From an uncultured Collinsella sp. (GTDB lineage Bacteria > Actinomycetota > Coriobacteriia > Coriobacteriales > Coriobacteriaceae), in NCBI GenBank assembly GCA_900555765.1, contig USMA01000070.1, positions 1 to 5,929 on the forward strand: a stretch of DNA of 5,929 bases. The letters run 5' to 3'. Both the position numbers and the translations under genes were made by a program. Shown here one piece after another: positions 1-5,898 of the stretch. Each line of letters opens with the position of its first letter. The first letter of the stretch is position 1. The notes beneath the pieces are model-generated. The model worked only from the letters and a program-made list of their open reading frames with translations, was not told the origin of the DNA and searched no databases.

Positions 1-1023
1 TCCGGCCTGGGCATCTCCATCTTCCGCGACAACTCCACCCGTACCCGCTTCTCCTTCGCCTCCGCCTGCAACCTGCTGGGTCTGGAGGTGCAGGATCTGG
101 ACGAGAAGAAGTCCCAGATCGCCCACGGCGAGACCGTCCGTGAGACCGCCAACATGGTCTCCTTCATGGCTGACGTCATCGGCATCCGCGACGACATGTA
201 CATCGGCAAGGGCGCCGCCTACATGGCCGAGGTCTCCGAGTCTGTCCAGCAGGCTTACGAGGACGGCGTTCTGGACCACCGTCCCACGCTCATCTCCCTG
301 CAGTCCGACTCCGATCACCCCACGCAGTCCTCTGCCGACATGCTCTACCTCATCAACGAGTTTGGTGGCCTCGAGAACCTCAAGGGCAAGAAGGTTGCCG
401 TCACCTGGGCCTATTCGCCCTCTTACGGCAAGCCGCTGTCCTGCCCGCAGTCGCTGATCAGCCTGCTGCCCCGCTTTGGCATGGACGTCACCCTGGCCCA
501 CCCCGAGGGCTACGACCTCATGCCCGCGCTCGTCACGCGCGCCAAGGGTTATGCCGCCGAGTCCGGCACCACCTTTAAGCAGGTCAACACTATGGCCGAG
601 GCCTTCGAGGGCGCCGACATCGTGATCCCCAAGAGATGGGCTCCGTTTGCCGCCATGGAGAAGCGCACCAACCTGTCCGCCGAGGGCGACGACGCCGGCA
701 TCGCCGCGCGCGAGAAGGAGCTGCTCGCCCAGAACGCCACCCATCAGGACTGGTGCTCCACGACCGAGCTCATGGAGAAGACTGCCAACAGCCAGGACAC
801 CATCTTTATGCACCCGCTGCCTGCCGACATCTCCGGTGTCTCCTGCGAGCACGGCGAGGTCAACGCCGACGTCTTCGATATGCACCGCGTGGGTATGTAC
901 AAGGAGGCCAGCTACAAGCCGTATGCCATCGCAGCCATGATGTTCCTGCAGAAGGTTGCCGATCCCGCCGCTACCCTCAAGGCCCTCGACGAGCGCAACA
1001 CCGCCCGTTGGCTTCAGGCCTAA
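1..1023 (+). CDS. ygeW: Knotted carbamoyltransferase YgeW, 5'-truncated by window edge
   Basis: The frame is open from base 1 and ends at TAA 1021-1023, giving 340 visible residues. The family is about 395 residues long, so roughly 55 N-terminal residues lie outside the window; the GTG at 88 is an internal Val, not a start. Visible residues 11-16 (NSTRTR) are the carbamoyl-phosphate loop of aspartate/ornithine carbamoyltransferases. HPTQ at 106-109 and HPLP at 271-274 are the other classic transcarbamylase motifs. The segment around 137-150 (SPSYGKPLSCPQS) and the KRWAP motif are typical of the knotted YgeW branch rather than ArgF or PyrB. The fold is cytosolic, normally a trimer. The E. coli homologue has a solved structure and was proposed to be a catabolic transcarbamylase; its natural substrate was unsettled as far as I know. 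The neighbouring hydantoinase and hydroxylase-maturation genes suggest it phosphorolyses a ureido product of purine breakdown, which is inference. Codon use is more C-ending than in the downstream genes. A terminator follows directly, so it ends its own transcript. Confidence 0.92.
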   Translation, partial: SGLGISIFRDNSTRTRFSFASACNLLGLEVQDLDEKKSQIAHGETVRETANMVSFMADVIGIRDDMYIGKGAAYMAEVSESVQQAYEDGVLDHRPTLISLQSDSDHPTQSSADMLYLINEFGGLENLKGKKVAVTWAYSPSYGKPLSCPQSLISLLPRFGMDVTLAHPEGYDLMPALVTRAKGYAAESGTTFKQVNTMAEAFEGADIVIPKRWAPFAAMEKRTNLSAEGDDAGIAAREKELLAQNATHQDWCSTTELMEKTANSQDTIFMHPLPADISGVSCEHGEVNADVFDMHRVGMYKEASYKPYAIAAMMFLQKVADPAATLKALDERNTARWLQA

Positions 1024-1046
1024 AGCCGGGCTGAGGTAAGCCATGT

Positions 1047-1086
1047 AAAGGGGGCGCTCTGCCAACCGGCGGGGTGCCCCTTTTTT
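1047..1086 (+). terminator. Rho-independent terminator after ygeW
   Basis: The left arm (1047-1063, AAAGGGGGCGCTCTGCC) pairs with the right arm (1068-1083, GGCGGGGTGCCCCTTT) around an AACC loop (1064-1067). One G is bulged and a few pairs are G-U. A run of six T (1081-1086) follows. This is the strongest terminator shape in the window and lies 24 bases after the ygeW stop, so it separates the ygeW transcript from the mocA-hydA unit. Confidence 0.9.
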
Positions 1087-1146
1087 GCATCGCGGGCGTG
1101 TGGGATAAGCGCTTTCGATGTGAATGCCCGCGGCGCGAGTTGTGGG

Positions 1147-1152
1147 TACGAT
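1147..1152 (+). promoter_or_regulatory. Weak candidate -10 element for the mocA-hydA unit
   Basis: TACGAT matches four of six bases of the sigma-70 consensus and sits 21 bases before the mocA start, in the only gap between the ygeW terminator and mocA. I see no convincing -35 hexamer at 16-18 bases upstream. A promoter is expected somewhere in 1087-1160 because of the terminator, but its exact position is a guess. Confidence 0.22.
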
Positions 1153-1160
1153 GGTTTCAG

Positions 1161-1166
1161 GGGAGG
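1161..1166 (+). promoter_or_regulatory. Ribosome binding site fixing the mocA start
   Basis: GGGAGG lies seven bases before ATG 1174. The same frame stays open upstream to an ATG at 1120, but that codon has no comparable site and would add 18 residues ahead of the conserved N-terminal nucleotide-binding strand. The site therefore supports 1174 as the start. Confidence 0.85.
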
Positions 1167-1173
1167 TATCACC

Positions 1174-1788
1174 ATGAAACTTGGATGCGTCATTATGGCA
1201 TCGGGCGAGGGCAAGCGGTTTGGCTCTAACAAGATGCTTGCCGATATCTATGGCGAGCCGCTGATTGCCCGGACCATCGATTCGGTTCCCCGGGGCTTTG
1301 CCGTCGTGGTTTCGACGCGTTGGCCCGGGGTCGCTCAGATTTGCGAGGACAAGCATTGCCCGTGCGTGCTGCATGATGGCGAGCTGCGCAGCGAAAGCGT
1401 CCGTACGGGCCTTTCGTGGGGAGCCGAACGCAACTGGAAAGGTTGCCTCTTTTTGCCGGGCGACCAGCCGCTCGTGAGTTCGGATTCTTTTGAGGCTATG
1501 GTTCGTGCATTTGACGAGCGTGGCCGCAAGCATCCGGTGCGTCTTGCGTGCAACGGTGAGCCTTCGAGCCCGGTGCTCTTTCCGGCGGAACTGTTCGATG
1601 CACTTATGTGTCTTGAGGGCAAGGACGGCGGCGGTTCGATTCTCAAGGACCGCACCGACGTGGTGCTGGTTGAGGCGCGTGCCTACGAGCTGTGGGACGT
1701 CGATACCGCCAAGGGACAGCGACGCATAGCGGAGCATATCGCCGCCTGCTCGTATTTTGATCGCGTGGCCAACTGCATCAATCAATAA
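1174..1788 (+). CDS. mocA: MocA-like molybdenum cofactor cytidylyltransferase (NTP-transferase family)
   Basis: This 204-residue protein has the usual single-domain length of MobA/MocA nucleotidyltransferases. The N-terminal loop at residues 9-20 (ASGEGKRFGSNK) is the nucleotide-binding signature, ending in the N-K pair that precedes the conserved Leu. S73/S75 followed by VRTG (76-79) match the conserved serine segment. GDQP (96-99) is the metal/active-site motif, in the form common in MocA-like proteins. NGEPSSPVLF (127-136) and the DGGG turn (151-154) match the pterin-side segments. The expected reaction is CTP plus molybdopterin cofactor giving molybdopterin cytosine dinucleotide, in the cytosol, for xanthine-dehydrogenase-class hydroxylases. 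The nearby yqeC, yqeB and xdhC genes support this over a MobA (GTP) role. hydA follows with coupled spacing. A related sugar-nucleotide or CoxC-like transferase role cannot be fully excluded from sequence alone. Confidence 0.82.
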   Translation: MKLGCVIMASGEGKRFGSNKMLADIYGEPLIARTIDSVPRGFAVVVSTRWPGVAQICEDKHCPCVLHDGELRSESVRTGLSWGAERNWKGCLFLPGDQPLVSSDSFEAMVRAFDERGRKHPVRLACNGEPSSPVLFPAELFDALMCLEGKDGGGSILKDRTDVVLVEARAYELWDVDTAKGQRRIAEHIAACSYFDRVANCINQ

Positions 1789-1792
1789 GGAG
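1787..1792 (+). promoter_or_regulatory. hydA Shine-Dalgarno overlapping the mocA stop
   Basis: AAGGAG shares its two A bases with the mocA TAA stop and lies five bases before the hydA ATG at 1798. This arrangement is typical of translational coupling within one transcript and supports both the operon and the hydA start. Confidence 0.85.
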
Positions 1793-1797
1793 CAATT

Positions 1798-3165
1798 ATG
1801 ATCATCATCAAAAACGGCGCGCTCGTGACGTCAGAGGGGCTTCGCCGTGCCGATCTTGCCATGGATGGCGATAAGATCGTGCGGATCGCCGCGGCGATTG
1901 AGCCGACCGAGAGCGATACCGTCGAGGATGCCGCGGGCTGCTGGGTGTTTCCCGGCTTTATCGACGGCCACACGCACATGCAGTGCTGGACCGGCATGGA
2001 TTGGACAGCCGATAGCTTTGAGACCGGCACGCGTGCGGCTGCCTGCGGCGGCACGACGACCATCGTGGACTACGCGACGGCCGATCGCGGCGTGACTATG
2101 CCCGATGCCTTGGCCGAGTGGCATCGTCGCGCCGACGGAACCTGCACGGCCAACTACGCCTTTCATATGGCACTCGCCGAGTGGAACGAGCGCAACCGCG
2201 CCGATCTTTCGGCCATACGCGAGGCGGGCGTATCGTCGTTTAAGACCTACTTTGCCTACGACCACCTGCGCTTGGACGATGCCGAGACGCTCGAGGTGCT
2301 CGAGGAGCTCAAGCACCTGGGCGGTATTCTGTGCGTGCATTGCGAGAACGGCACGCTGGTGAATGAGCTGCAGAAGCGCGTGTTTGAGCAGGGTATCCAC
2401 GGGCCCGAGGGCCATGCGCTCAGCCGTCCGGATGTGTGCGAGGCCGAGGCAGTGAGCCGTCTGCTATATCTGGCGCACCTGGCCGGCGACGCACCGGTCA
2501 ACGTGGTGCACCTTTCGACCAAGCTGGGGCTCGAGGCCATTCGTGCCGCCAAGGCGCGCGGGCAGAAGAATATCTATGTCGAGACCTGCCCTCAGTATTT
2601 GATGCTCGACGATACTTGCTACTTGGAGCAGGGCGAGGACGGCTTTGCGGGTGCCAAGTATGTGATGAGTCCGCCGTTGCGCCATGCCGGCGACCGTGCA
2701 GCCCTGCGCGAGGCGCTTGTGGCCGGCGAGATCGATACGATTGCGACCGACCACTGCAGCTTTAACCTGCACGGTCAAAAGGACCGCGGACGCGACGACT
2801 TCCGCGCGATTCCCAACGGCGGGCCCGGTGTGGAGCATCGCCCCGTCGCGATCGCTACGAGCTTTGAGGGACAGCTGGGCCCCGAGGACCTCTGCCACCT
2901 GATGAGCGAGAACCCGGCGCGCGTCTTTGGCATGTATCCGCGCAAGGGCTGTCTTGCCGAGGGTGCCGATGCCGACGTGTGCGTGTGGGATCCCAAGGCG
3001 CGCTGGACCATTCGCGCGGCGACGCAGCATCAGGCTGTGGACTACACGCCGCTCGAGGGTTTTGAGGCACATGGCCGCGCCAAGGCTGTGTTTGTGAACG
3101 GCGTGCTGGCTGCGCGCGACGGCGAGCCCACCGGAGCCCAACCCGGCCGCTACGTCCCCCGCTAA
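1798..3165 (+). CDS. hydA: Dihydropyrimidinase / D-hydantoinase family amidohydrolase
   Basis: The protein is 455 residues, close to the usual 455-480 for cyclic amidohydrolases of this family. All expected binuclear metal ligands are visible: H58 and H60 in the G-H-T-H motif, K149 (the carboxylated lysine, in SFKTYFAY), H181 (CVHCEN), H238 (VVHLST) and D318 (ATDHC). Y154 corresponds to the substrate-binding tyrosine just after the metal lysine, and PNGGPGVEHR (339-348) is the substrate-binding loop that precedes the C-terminal beta region. There is no signal peptide, so it is cytosolic. The family reversibly opens cyclic diamides such as dihydropyrimidines, hydantoins or related rings. With mocA upstream and hydroxylase-maturation genes nearby, a ring derived from purine breakdown is a plausible substrate, as for HyuA in the E. 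coli ygeW region, but the substrate cannot be read from the sequence. Intact catalytic residues argue against a non-enzymatic homologue; allantoinase is a less likely alternative. Confidence 0.9.
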   Translation: MIIIKNGALVTSEGLRRADLAMDGDKIVRIAAAIEPTESDTVEDAAGCWVFPGFIDGHTHMQCWTGMDWTADSFETGTRAAACGGTTTIVDYATADRGVTMPDALAEWHRRADGTCTANYAFHMALAEWNERNRADLSAIREAGVSSFKTYFAYDHLRLDDAETLEVLEELKHLGGILCVHCENGTLVNELQKRVFEQGIHGPEGHALSRPDVCEAEAVSRLLYLAHLAGDAPVNVVHLSTKLGLEAIRAAKARGQKNIYVETCPQYLMLDDTCYLEQGEDGFAGAKYVMSPPLRHAGDRAALREALVAGEIDTIATDHCSFNLHGQKDRGRDDFRAIPNGGPGVEHRPVAIATSFEGQLGPEDLCHLMSENPARVFGMYPRKGCLAEGADADVCVWDPKARWTIRAATQHQAVDYTPLEGFEAHGRAKAVFVNGVLAARDGEPTGAQPGRYVPR

Positions 3166-3178
3166 CAGGAAGGCCGCC

Positions 3179-3217
3179 GGGGTAGCTAATTTGGGACGGG
3201 GCTCTTTTAGCTACCCC
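3179..3217. terminator. Perfect inverted repeat at the hydA/yqeC convergent junction, possible bidirectional terminator
   Basis: GGGGTAGCTAA (3179-3189) is exactly repeated in inverse as TTAGCTACCCC (3207-3217), with 17 bases between the arms. It starts 13 bases after the hydA stop, and its right arm covers the last codons and stop of yqeC (3211-3213). No clear T-run follows either arm, so it is not a canonical intrinsic terminator, but position and symmetry fit transcription termination or mRNA 3'-end protection for both convergent genes. Confidence 0.55.
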
Positions 3218-3948
3218 ATGAGGCTGGTGGCGATGAGGGGGCGGCCGAGGGCGGCCTCGAAGCGATCTGCCATCGTTGGGTCGGCAAGCTTGTCGACTTG
3301 GTTGAGCATGACGCGTGCGGCGCTGAGTTTCAGCGCCTGCATCTCGGCATTAAGCACCCGGGCGACGTGCTCTGGGGTGGCAGCGTCGGTGGGCTCGCAG
3401 CCGCAGCGCCCGCAGAAGAGCTCGGGGCGGTGGACAACCTCGGCGACGGGCTTGTCCAGCCCCGAGGCGCCGACGATCCAGACGATGTTGGCTGTGCCAG
3501 AGGGAATCACCGGCTCCCAGGCGGCATGCGCCTTGAGCGGGAGTCGCTTGCTACCGTCTGCCTCGGCCAGGACGTAGTCAAAGCGCTGCGCCAGCTGGTC
3601 GAGCGGCTCGGCAGGGGAGGAGAGCTTGCCCGTCTCCGGGTCCAAAACACCCGCCTGGCAGATACTTCCGCGGCTCATGCCTGCGCATGCCTCGCAGGTG
3701 CAGCCGGGAACATGCAGAGCGCCCGGTTTCCAGGGTGCGGCGTCCAGACGACGGCTCGACCCGTCCCACGGCACGCCGGCGACGGGAAACATGTGCGTGG
3801 TGGTACAGAGAAGCACCCTGCCGCCAGCGCGCATGAGCTCGAGACCCAGCGCCTTCAGCAAGGTCGACTTGCCGCCGCTGCCGATGATCGCGGTAATCCC
3901 CGGCTCGATCTTGAGCGCGGAGGCAAGGTTTCCGCTCGTCGTTTCCAT
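3211..3948 (-). CDS. yqeC: YqeC, selenium-dependent molybdenum hydroxylase accessory protein (P-loop NTPase)
   Basis: This 245-residue protein has the usual YqeC length. Residues 22-31 (IGSGGKSTLL) form the P-loop. TTTHM (49-53) is the next conserved family segment. EADGSKRLPLKAH (129-141) is the hallmark of YqeC. NQVD (216-219) sits where an N-x-x-D guanine-specificity motif would be, hinting at GTP, which is inference. YqeC co-occurs with YqeB and SelD in genomes with selenium-dependent molybdenum hydroxylases; its exact reaction is unknown to me. Two cysteine groups stand out: C83/C85/C88 plus C97, and C179/C182/C184 (CGRCGC). They could bind metal or carry selenium or sulfur. The gene is transcribed opposite to all its neighbours, converging on hydA and diverging from yqeB. 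The start is ATG at 3948 with only a weak GGCGGTG site five bases upstream. No signal or membrane segment is visible. Confidence 0.93.
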   Translation of the reverse strand: METTSGNLASALKIEPGITAIIGSGGKSTLLKALGLELMRAGGRVLLCTTTHMFPVAGVPWDGSSRRLDAAPWKPGALHVPGCTCEACAGMSRGSICQAGVLDPETGKLSSPAEPLDQLAQRFDYVLAEADGSKRLPLKAHAAWEPVIPSGTANIVWIVGASGLDKPVAEVVHRPELFCGRCGCEPTDAATPEHVARVLNAEMQALKLSAARVMLNQVDKLADPTMADRFEAALGRPLIATSLMG

Positions 3949-3961
3949 CTGTTCACCGCCG

Positions 3962-3967
3962 TATAAT
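3962..3967 (+). promoter_or_regulatory. Candidate -10 box for yqeB-xdhC
   Basis: TATAAT is a perfect -10 hexamer in a short AT-rich patch within GC-rich DNA, between the divergent yqeC and yqeB starts. No good -35 hexamer lies at the right distance, so it may need an activator or may belong to a different promoter geometry. If used, it gives a leader of about 75 bases for yqeB containing the dyad at 3989-4018. Confidence 0.45.
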
Positions 3968-3991
3968 ACTGTGATAATAAATAATCATCAG
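3963..3991 (-). promoter_or_regulatory. Candidate yqeC promoter on the minus strand
   Basis: Reading the minus strand, CTGATG (3991-3986) and TATTAT (3968-3963) are 17 bases apart and match the -35 and -10 consensus in three and five of six bases. The site overlaps the candidate plus-strand -10 box, so the two divergent promoters could compete. The implied leader before the yqeC ATG (3948) is very short. A second TATTAT (3979-3974) is an alternative -10. Confidence 0.35.
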
Positions 3992-4018
3992 AGTAGCGGT
4001 CGAACCGCTTTTGCTCTG
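3989..4018. repeat. Two-tier dyad / hairpin in the yqeC-yqeB intergenic region
   Basis: The inner arms AGCGGT (3995-4000) and ACCGCT (4004-4009) flank CGA. The outer arms CAGAG (3989-3993) and CTCTG (4014-4018) extend it to 11 complementary pairs, with a 1-by-4 base internal loop. Position before yqeB and upstream of yqeC fits either an operator for a dimeric regulator or an RNA hairpin in the yqeB leader. Only four T follow the inner stem, so it is a poor terminator. Confidence 0.6.
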
Positions 4019-4034
4019 CTCAAACCGTAGCACA

Positions 4035-4042
4035 GGGAGGTG
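4035..4042 (+). promoter_or_regulatory. yqeB ribosome binding site
   Basis: GGGAGGTG is a strong Shine-Dalgarno eight bases before ATG 4051. It fixes the start immediately ahead of the conserved GAGD nucleotide-binding-like segment. Confidence 0.85.
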
Positions 4043-4050
4043 CCCCGGGA

Positions 4051-4845
4051 ATGCTCGTTTATGTTCGCGGCGCCGGCGATATCGCCACGGGTGTCGCTGC
4101 CCGTCTGGTACGTGCTGGCGTGTCGGTTGTCATGGCCGATATCGCGGTCCCCACGTGCATCCGTCGCACAATCAGTTTTTGCGAGGCCATTCGCTTGGGC
4201 GAGGTCGAGGTCGAGGGCATTCGCGCCCGCTTGGCGCAGACGTCGGCCGAGGCGCTTGAGATTACCGGGGCTGGAGACGTCGCCGTTGTGGTGGACCCCC
4301 AGGCCAAGATGCTCGACGAACTGAAGCCCGCGGCTGTGGTCGACGCGATTCTGGCCAAGCGTAACTTGGGCACCACGCGCGACATGGCGCCTGCCGTTAT
4401 CGCCGTGGGGCCGGGCTTTACCGCGCCGGTTGACTGCGACGCCGTGGTCGAAACCATGCGCGGGCATTTCCTGGGCCGTGTCATTACCCAAGGCTCGCCC
4501 CAGCCCAACACGGGCGTGCCGGGCGTCATCGCCGGCTATGGCAAGGAGCGCGTTATCCACAGCCCCGCCGCCGGCGTGTTTCGGTCCGACCGTGCAATCG
4601 GCGATATCGTGAGCGCTGGAGACGTGATTGGCTACGCGGGTGATACGCCCATGTGCACGCAGATCGATGGCTGCCTGCGCGGGCTTTTGGCGAACGGCGT
4701 GCAGGTGACTGAGGGCTTTAAATGCGCCGATGTCGATCCGCGCGGCGACGCCAGCTATATCAACTATATTTCGGACAAGGCGACGTCGGTCGGCGGCGGC
4801 GTGCTTGAGGCACTCGCTATGCTCACCGATGTCTTTAGAAGATAG
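4051..4845 (+). CDS. yqeB: YqeB (EF2563 family), selenium-dependent molybdenum hydroxylase system protein
   Basis: The protein has 264 residues, the normal family length. The N-terminus reads as a Rossmann-like beta-alpha-beta unit, with RGAGDIATG at 6-14 and the second strand at 24-30. The central segments AVGPGFTAPVDCDAVVE (118-134) and RGHFLGRVITQGSPQPNTG (137-155) are strongly family-typical, as is HSPAAGVF (170-177). YqeB and YqeC are marker genes of selenium-dependent molybdenum hydroxylase loci; the biochemical step of YqeB is not established as far as I know, and delivery or insertion of selenium into the cofactor is an inference. From 170 to 231 the sequence resembles a barrel-sandwich (biotinyl/lipoyl-like) half, with GDIVSAGDVIG at 184-194 and DVDPR at 227-231, but no lysine where the cofactor would attach. 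It is cytosolic, with no signal or membrane segment. It is followed after nine bases by xdhC, so the two are almost certainly co-transcribed. Confidence 0.93.
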   Translation: MLVYVRGAGDIATGVAARLVRAGVSVVMADIAVPTCIRRTISFCEAIRLGEVEVEGIRARLAQTSAEALEITGAGDVAVVVDPQAKMLDELKPAAVVDAILAKRNLGTTRDMAPAVIAVGPGFTAPVDCDAVVETMRGHFLGRVITQGSPQPNTGVPGVIAGYGKERVIHSPAAGVFRSDRAIGDIVSAGDVIGYAGDTPMCTQIDGCLRGLLANGVQVTEGFKCADVDPRGDASYINYISDKATSVGGGVLEALAMLTDVFRR

Positions 4846-4854
4846 AAGGCGGCA

Positions 4855-5898
4855 ATGGAAAAGCTCGATGTTGTGAATGCGGCGCTTGCCGCCCTGCGTG
4901 CTGGCGAGACGTGCGAGCTGGTGGTCGTGGCCGGTACGGCGGGGTCGTCGCCGCGCGGCGTGGGCGCCTGGATGGCCGTCTTTGCCGATGGCAGCCAAGC
5001 GGGCACCATCGGCGGCGGCAAGATCGAGCTCTTTGCGCTGAACGAGGCGCGCGAGCTGCTAGCCGCAGGGCAATCGCGTCTGGTCCGCTACACCATGGGC
5101 GGCGAGAACTCCGATACCGGCATGATCTGTGGCGGAGCCATCTGCCTGTGCTACCTGCATCTGGATGCGACTCAGGCACCGTTGTTCCGGGAAATTGCCG
5201 ACGTCTTGGTCTATCGGCGCATTGGCGACTTCGTCATTGACTTTAAGCCGTTTATCGCAAGCGCGCTCGAGGGCGATGTGGCCGGGTACCATGGCGAGCA
5301 ATCGCGCCGCACCATTGCGGGCTGCCCCGGGCTTTCACTGGTGGAGGAGGGGAGTAAGGTCACCTACACCAACGCGGCCTCCGAGATTCCCGCGGCGCAC
5401 ATCGAGACGCTCTGCCCCGAGGGCCTGACCTATATCTTTGGCTGCGGCCACGTGGGCGCCGCGACGGCGCGGGTGCTCACGGCGGCGGGCTTTGCCGTCG
5501 TGGCGTGCGACGACCGCCCCGGCACGCTGACCCCCGATTGGGTGCCCGGTGTCTACGACCGTCGTCTAGTCGACTACAAGAGCCTGAGCAAGCAGTGCCC
5601 CATCGGCCCGCGCGACCTGGTGGTCGTCGCCACGGCGGGTCACAAGTCCGATATCGACGTGGCGATTCAGGCCATGCGCGCCAAGCCCGCCTATCTGGGC
5701 TGCCTGGGTTCGCGCCGCAAGACGGCCTTTGTGCGGGCTCGCTTGGAGCAGGAGGGCTTTACGCAGGACCAGATCGACGAGCTGCACCTGCCGATCGGCG
5801 TTGCCATCGAGGCCGAGGATCCCGAGGAGATCGCTATCTCCATTGCCGCCGAGATGATTCACCTGCGCCGCACTAAACTCGTTCCCCGCAAGCGCTAG
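4855..5898 (+). CDS. xdhC: XdhC/CoxI-family molybdenum cofactor maturation protein
   Basis: This 347-residue protein has both domains of the XdhC/CoxI family. The N-terminal half carries SSPRGVGAWM (31-40), the GTIGGGKIE turn (50-58) and DTGMICGG (87-94) with the conserved C92. The C-terminal half is a Rossmann domain beginning IFGCGHVG (194-201), with acidic D219/D220 at the end of its second strand, and it ends with the GCLGSRRK segment and an EDPEEIAIS helix. Known XdhC proteins bind molybdenum cofactor, promote its sulfuration and hand it to the hydroxylase. Here, next to yqeB and opposite yqeC, it is probably the version serving a selenium-dependent hydroxylase, which is inference. C97 and C99 follow C92 closely, giving a small cysteine group. 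The start is ATG 4855; a weak GAAGGCGG site overlaps the yqeB stop, suggesting translational coupling. The gene is complete, with 31 bases after it in which I see nothing recognisable. Confidence 0.9.
   Translation: MEKLDVVNAALAALRAGETCELVVVAGTAGSSPRGVGAWMAVFADGSQAGTIGGGKIELFALNEARELLAAGQSRLVRYTMGGENSDTGMICGGAICLCYLHLDATQAPLFREIADVLVYRRIGDFVIDFKPFIASALEGDVAGYHGEQSRRTIAGCPGLSLVEEGSKVTYTNAASEIPAAHIETLCPEGLTYIFGCGHVGAATARVLTAAGFAVVACDDRPGTLTPDWVPGVYDRRLVDYKSLSKQCPIGPRDLVVVATAGHKSDIDVAIQAMRAKPAYLGCLGSRRKTAFVRARLEQEGFTQDQIDELHLPIGVAIEAEDPEEIAISIAAEMIHLRRTKLVPRKR

Noticed and set aside
88..90. GTG 88 as the ygeW start
   Set aside because: The frame is open to base 1 and the upstream codons encode the essential carbamoyl-phosphate motif NSTRTR, so the true start is outside the window.
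1120..1173. N-terminal extension of mocA from ATG 1120
   Set aside because: There is a strong GGGAGG site at the correct distance from ATG 1174 and none for 1120, and the extension is not part of the nucleotidyltransferase fold.
1831..3141. Two antisense open frames (194 and 225 codons) opposite hydA
   Set aside because: hydA has every catalytic residue of its family. The antisense frames show no recognisable motif and are typical GC-rich shadows.
3298..3966. Plus-strand open frame of 222 codons across yqeC
   Set aside because: It is antisense to yqeC, which has its P-loop and family signature; no good ribosome site or motif supports the plus-strand frame.
3949..4050. A molybdenum cofactor or purine riboswitch before yqeB
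   Set aside because: The leader is only about 75 bases with one interrupted hairpin. I cannot see the multi-helix architecture or conserved core of known riboswitch classes.
3988..4998. Long open frame (336 codons) on the minus strand opposite yqeB
   Set aside because: It lies fully antisense to the well-supported yqeB and the start of xdhC, has a low-complexity composition rich in His, Arg, Ala and Gly, and is explained by GC-rich third-position bias in the real genes.
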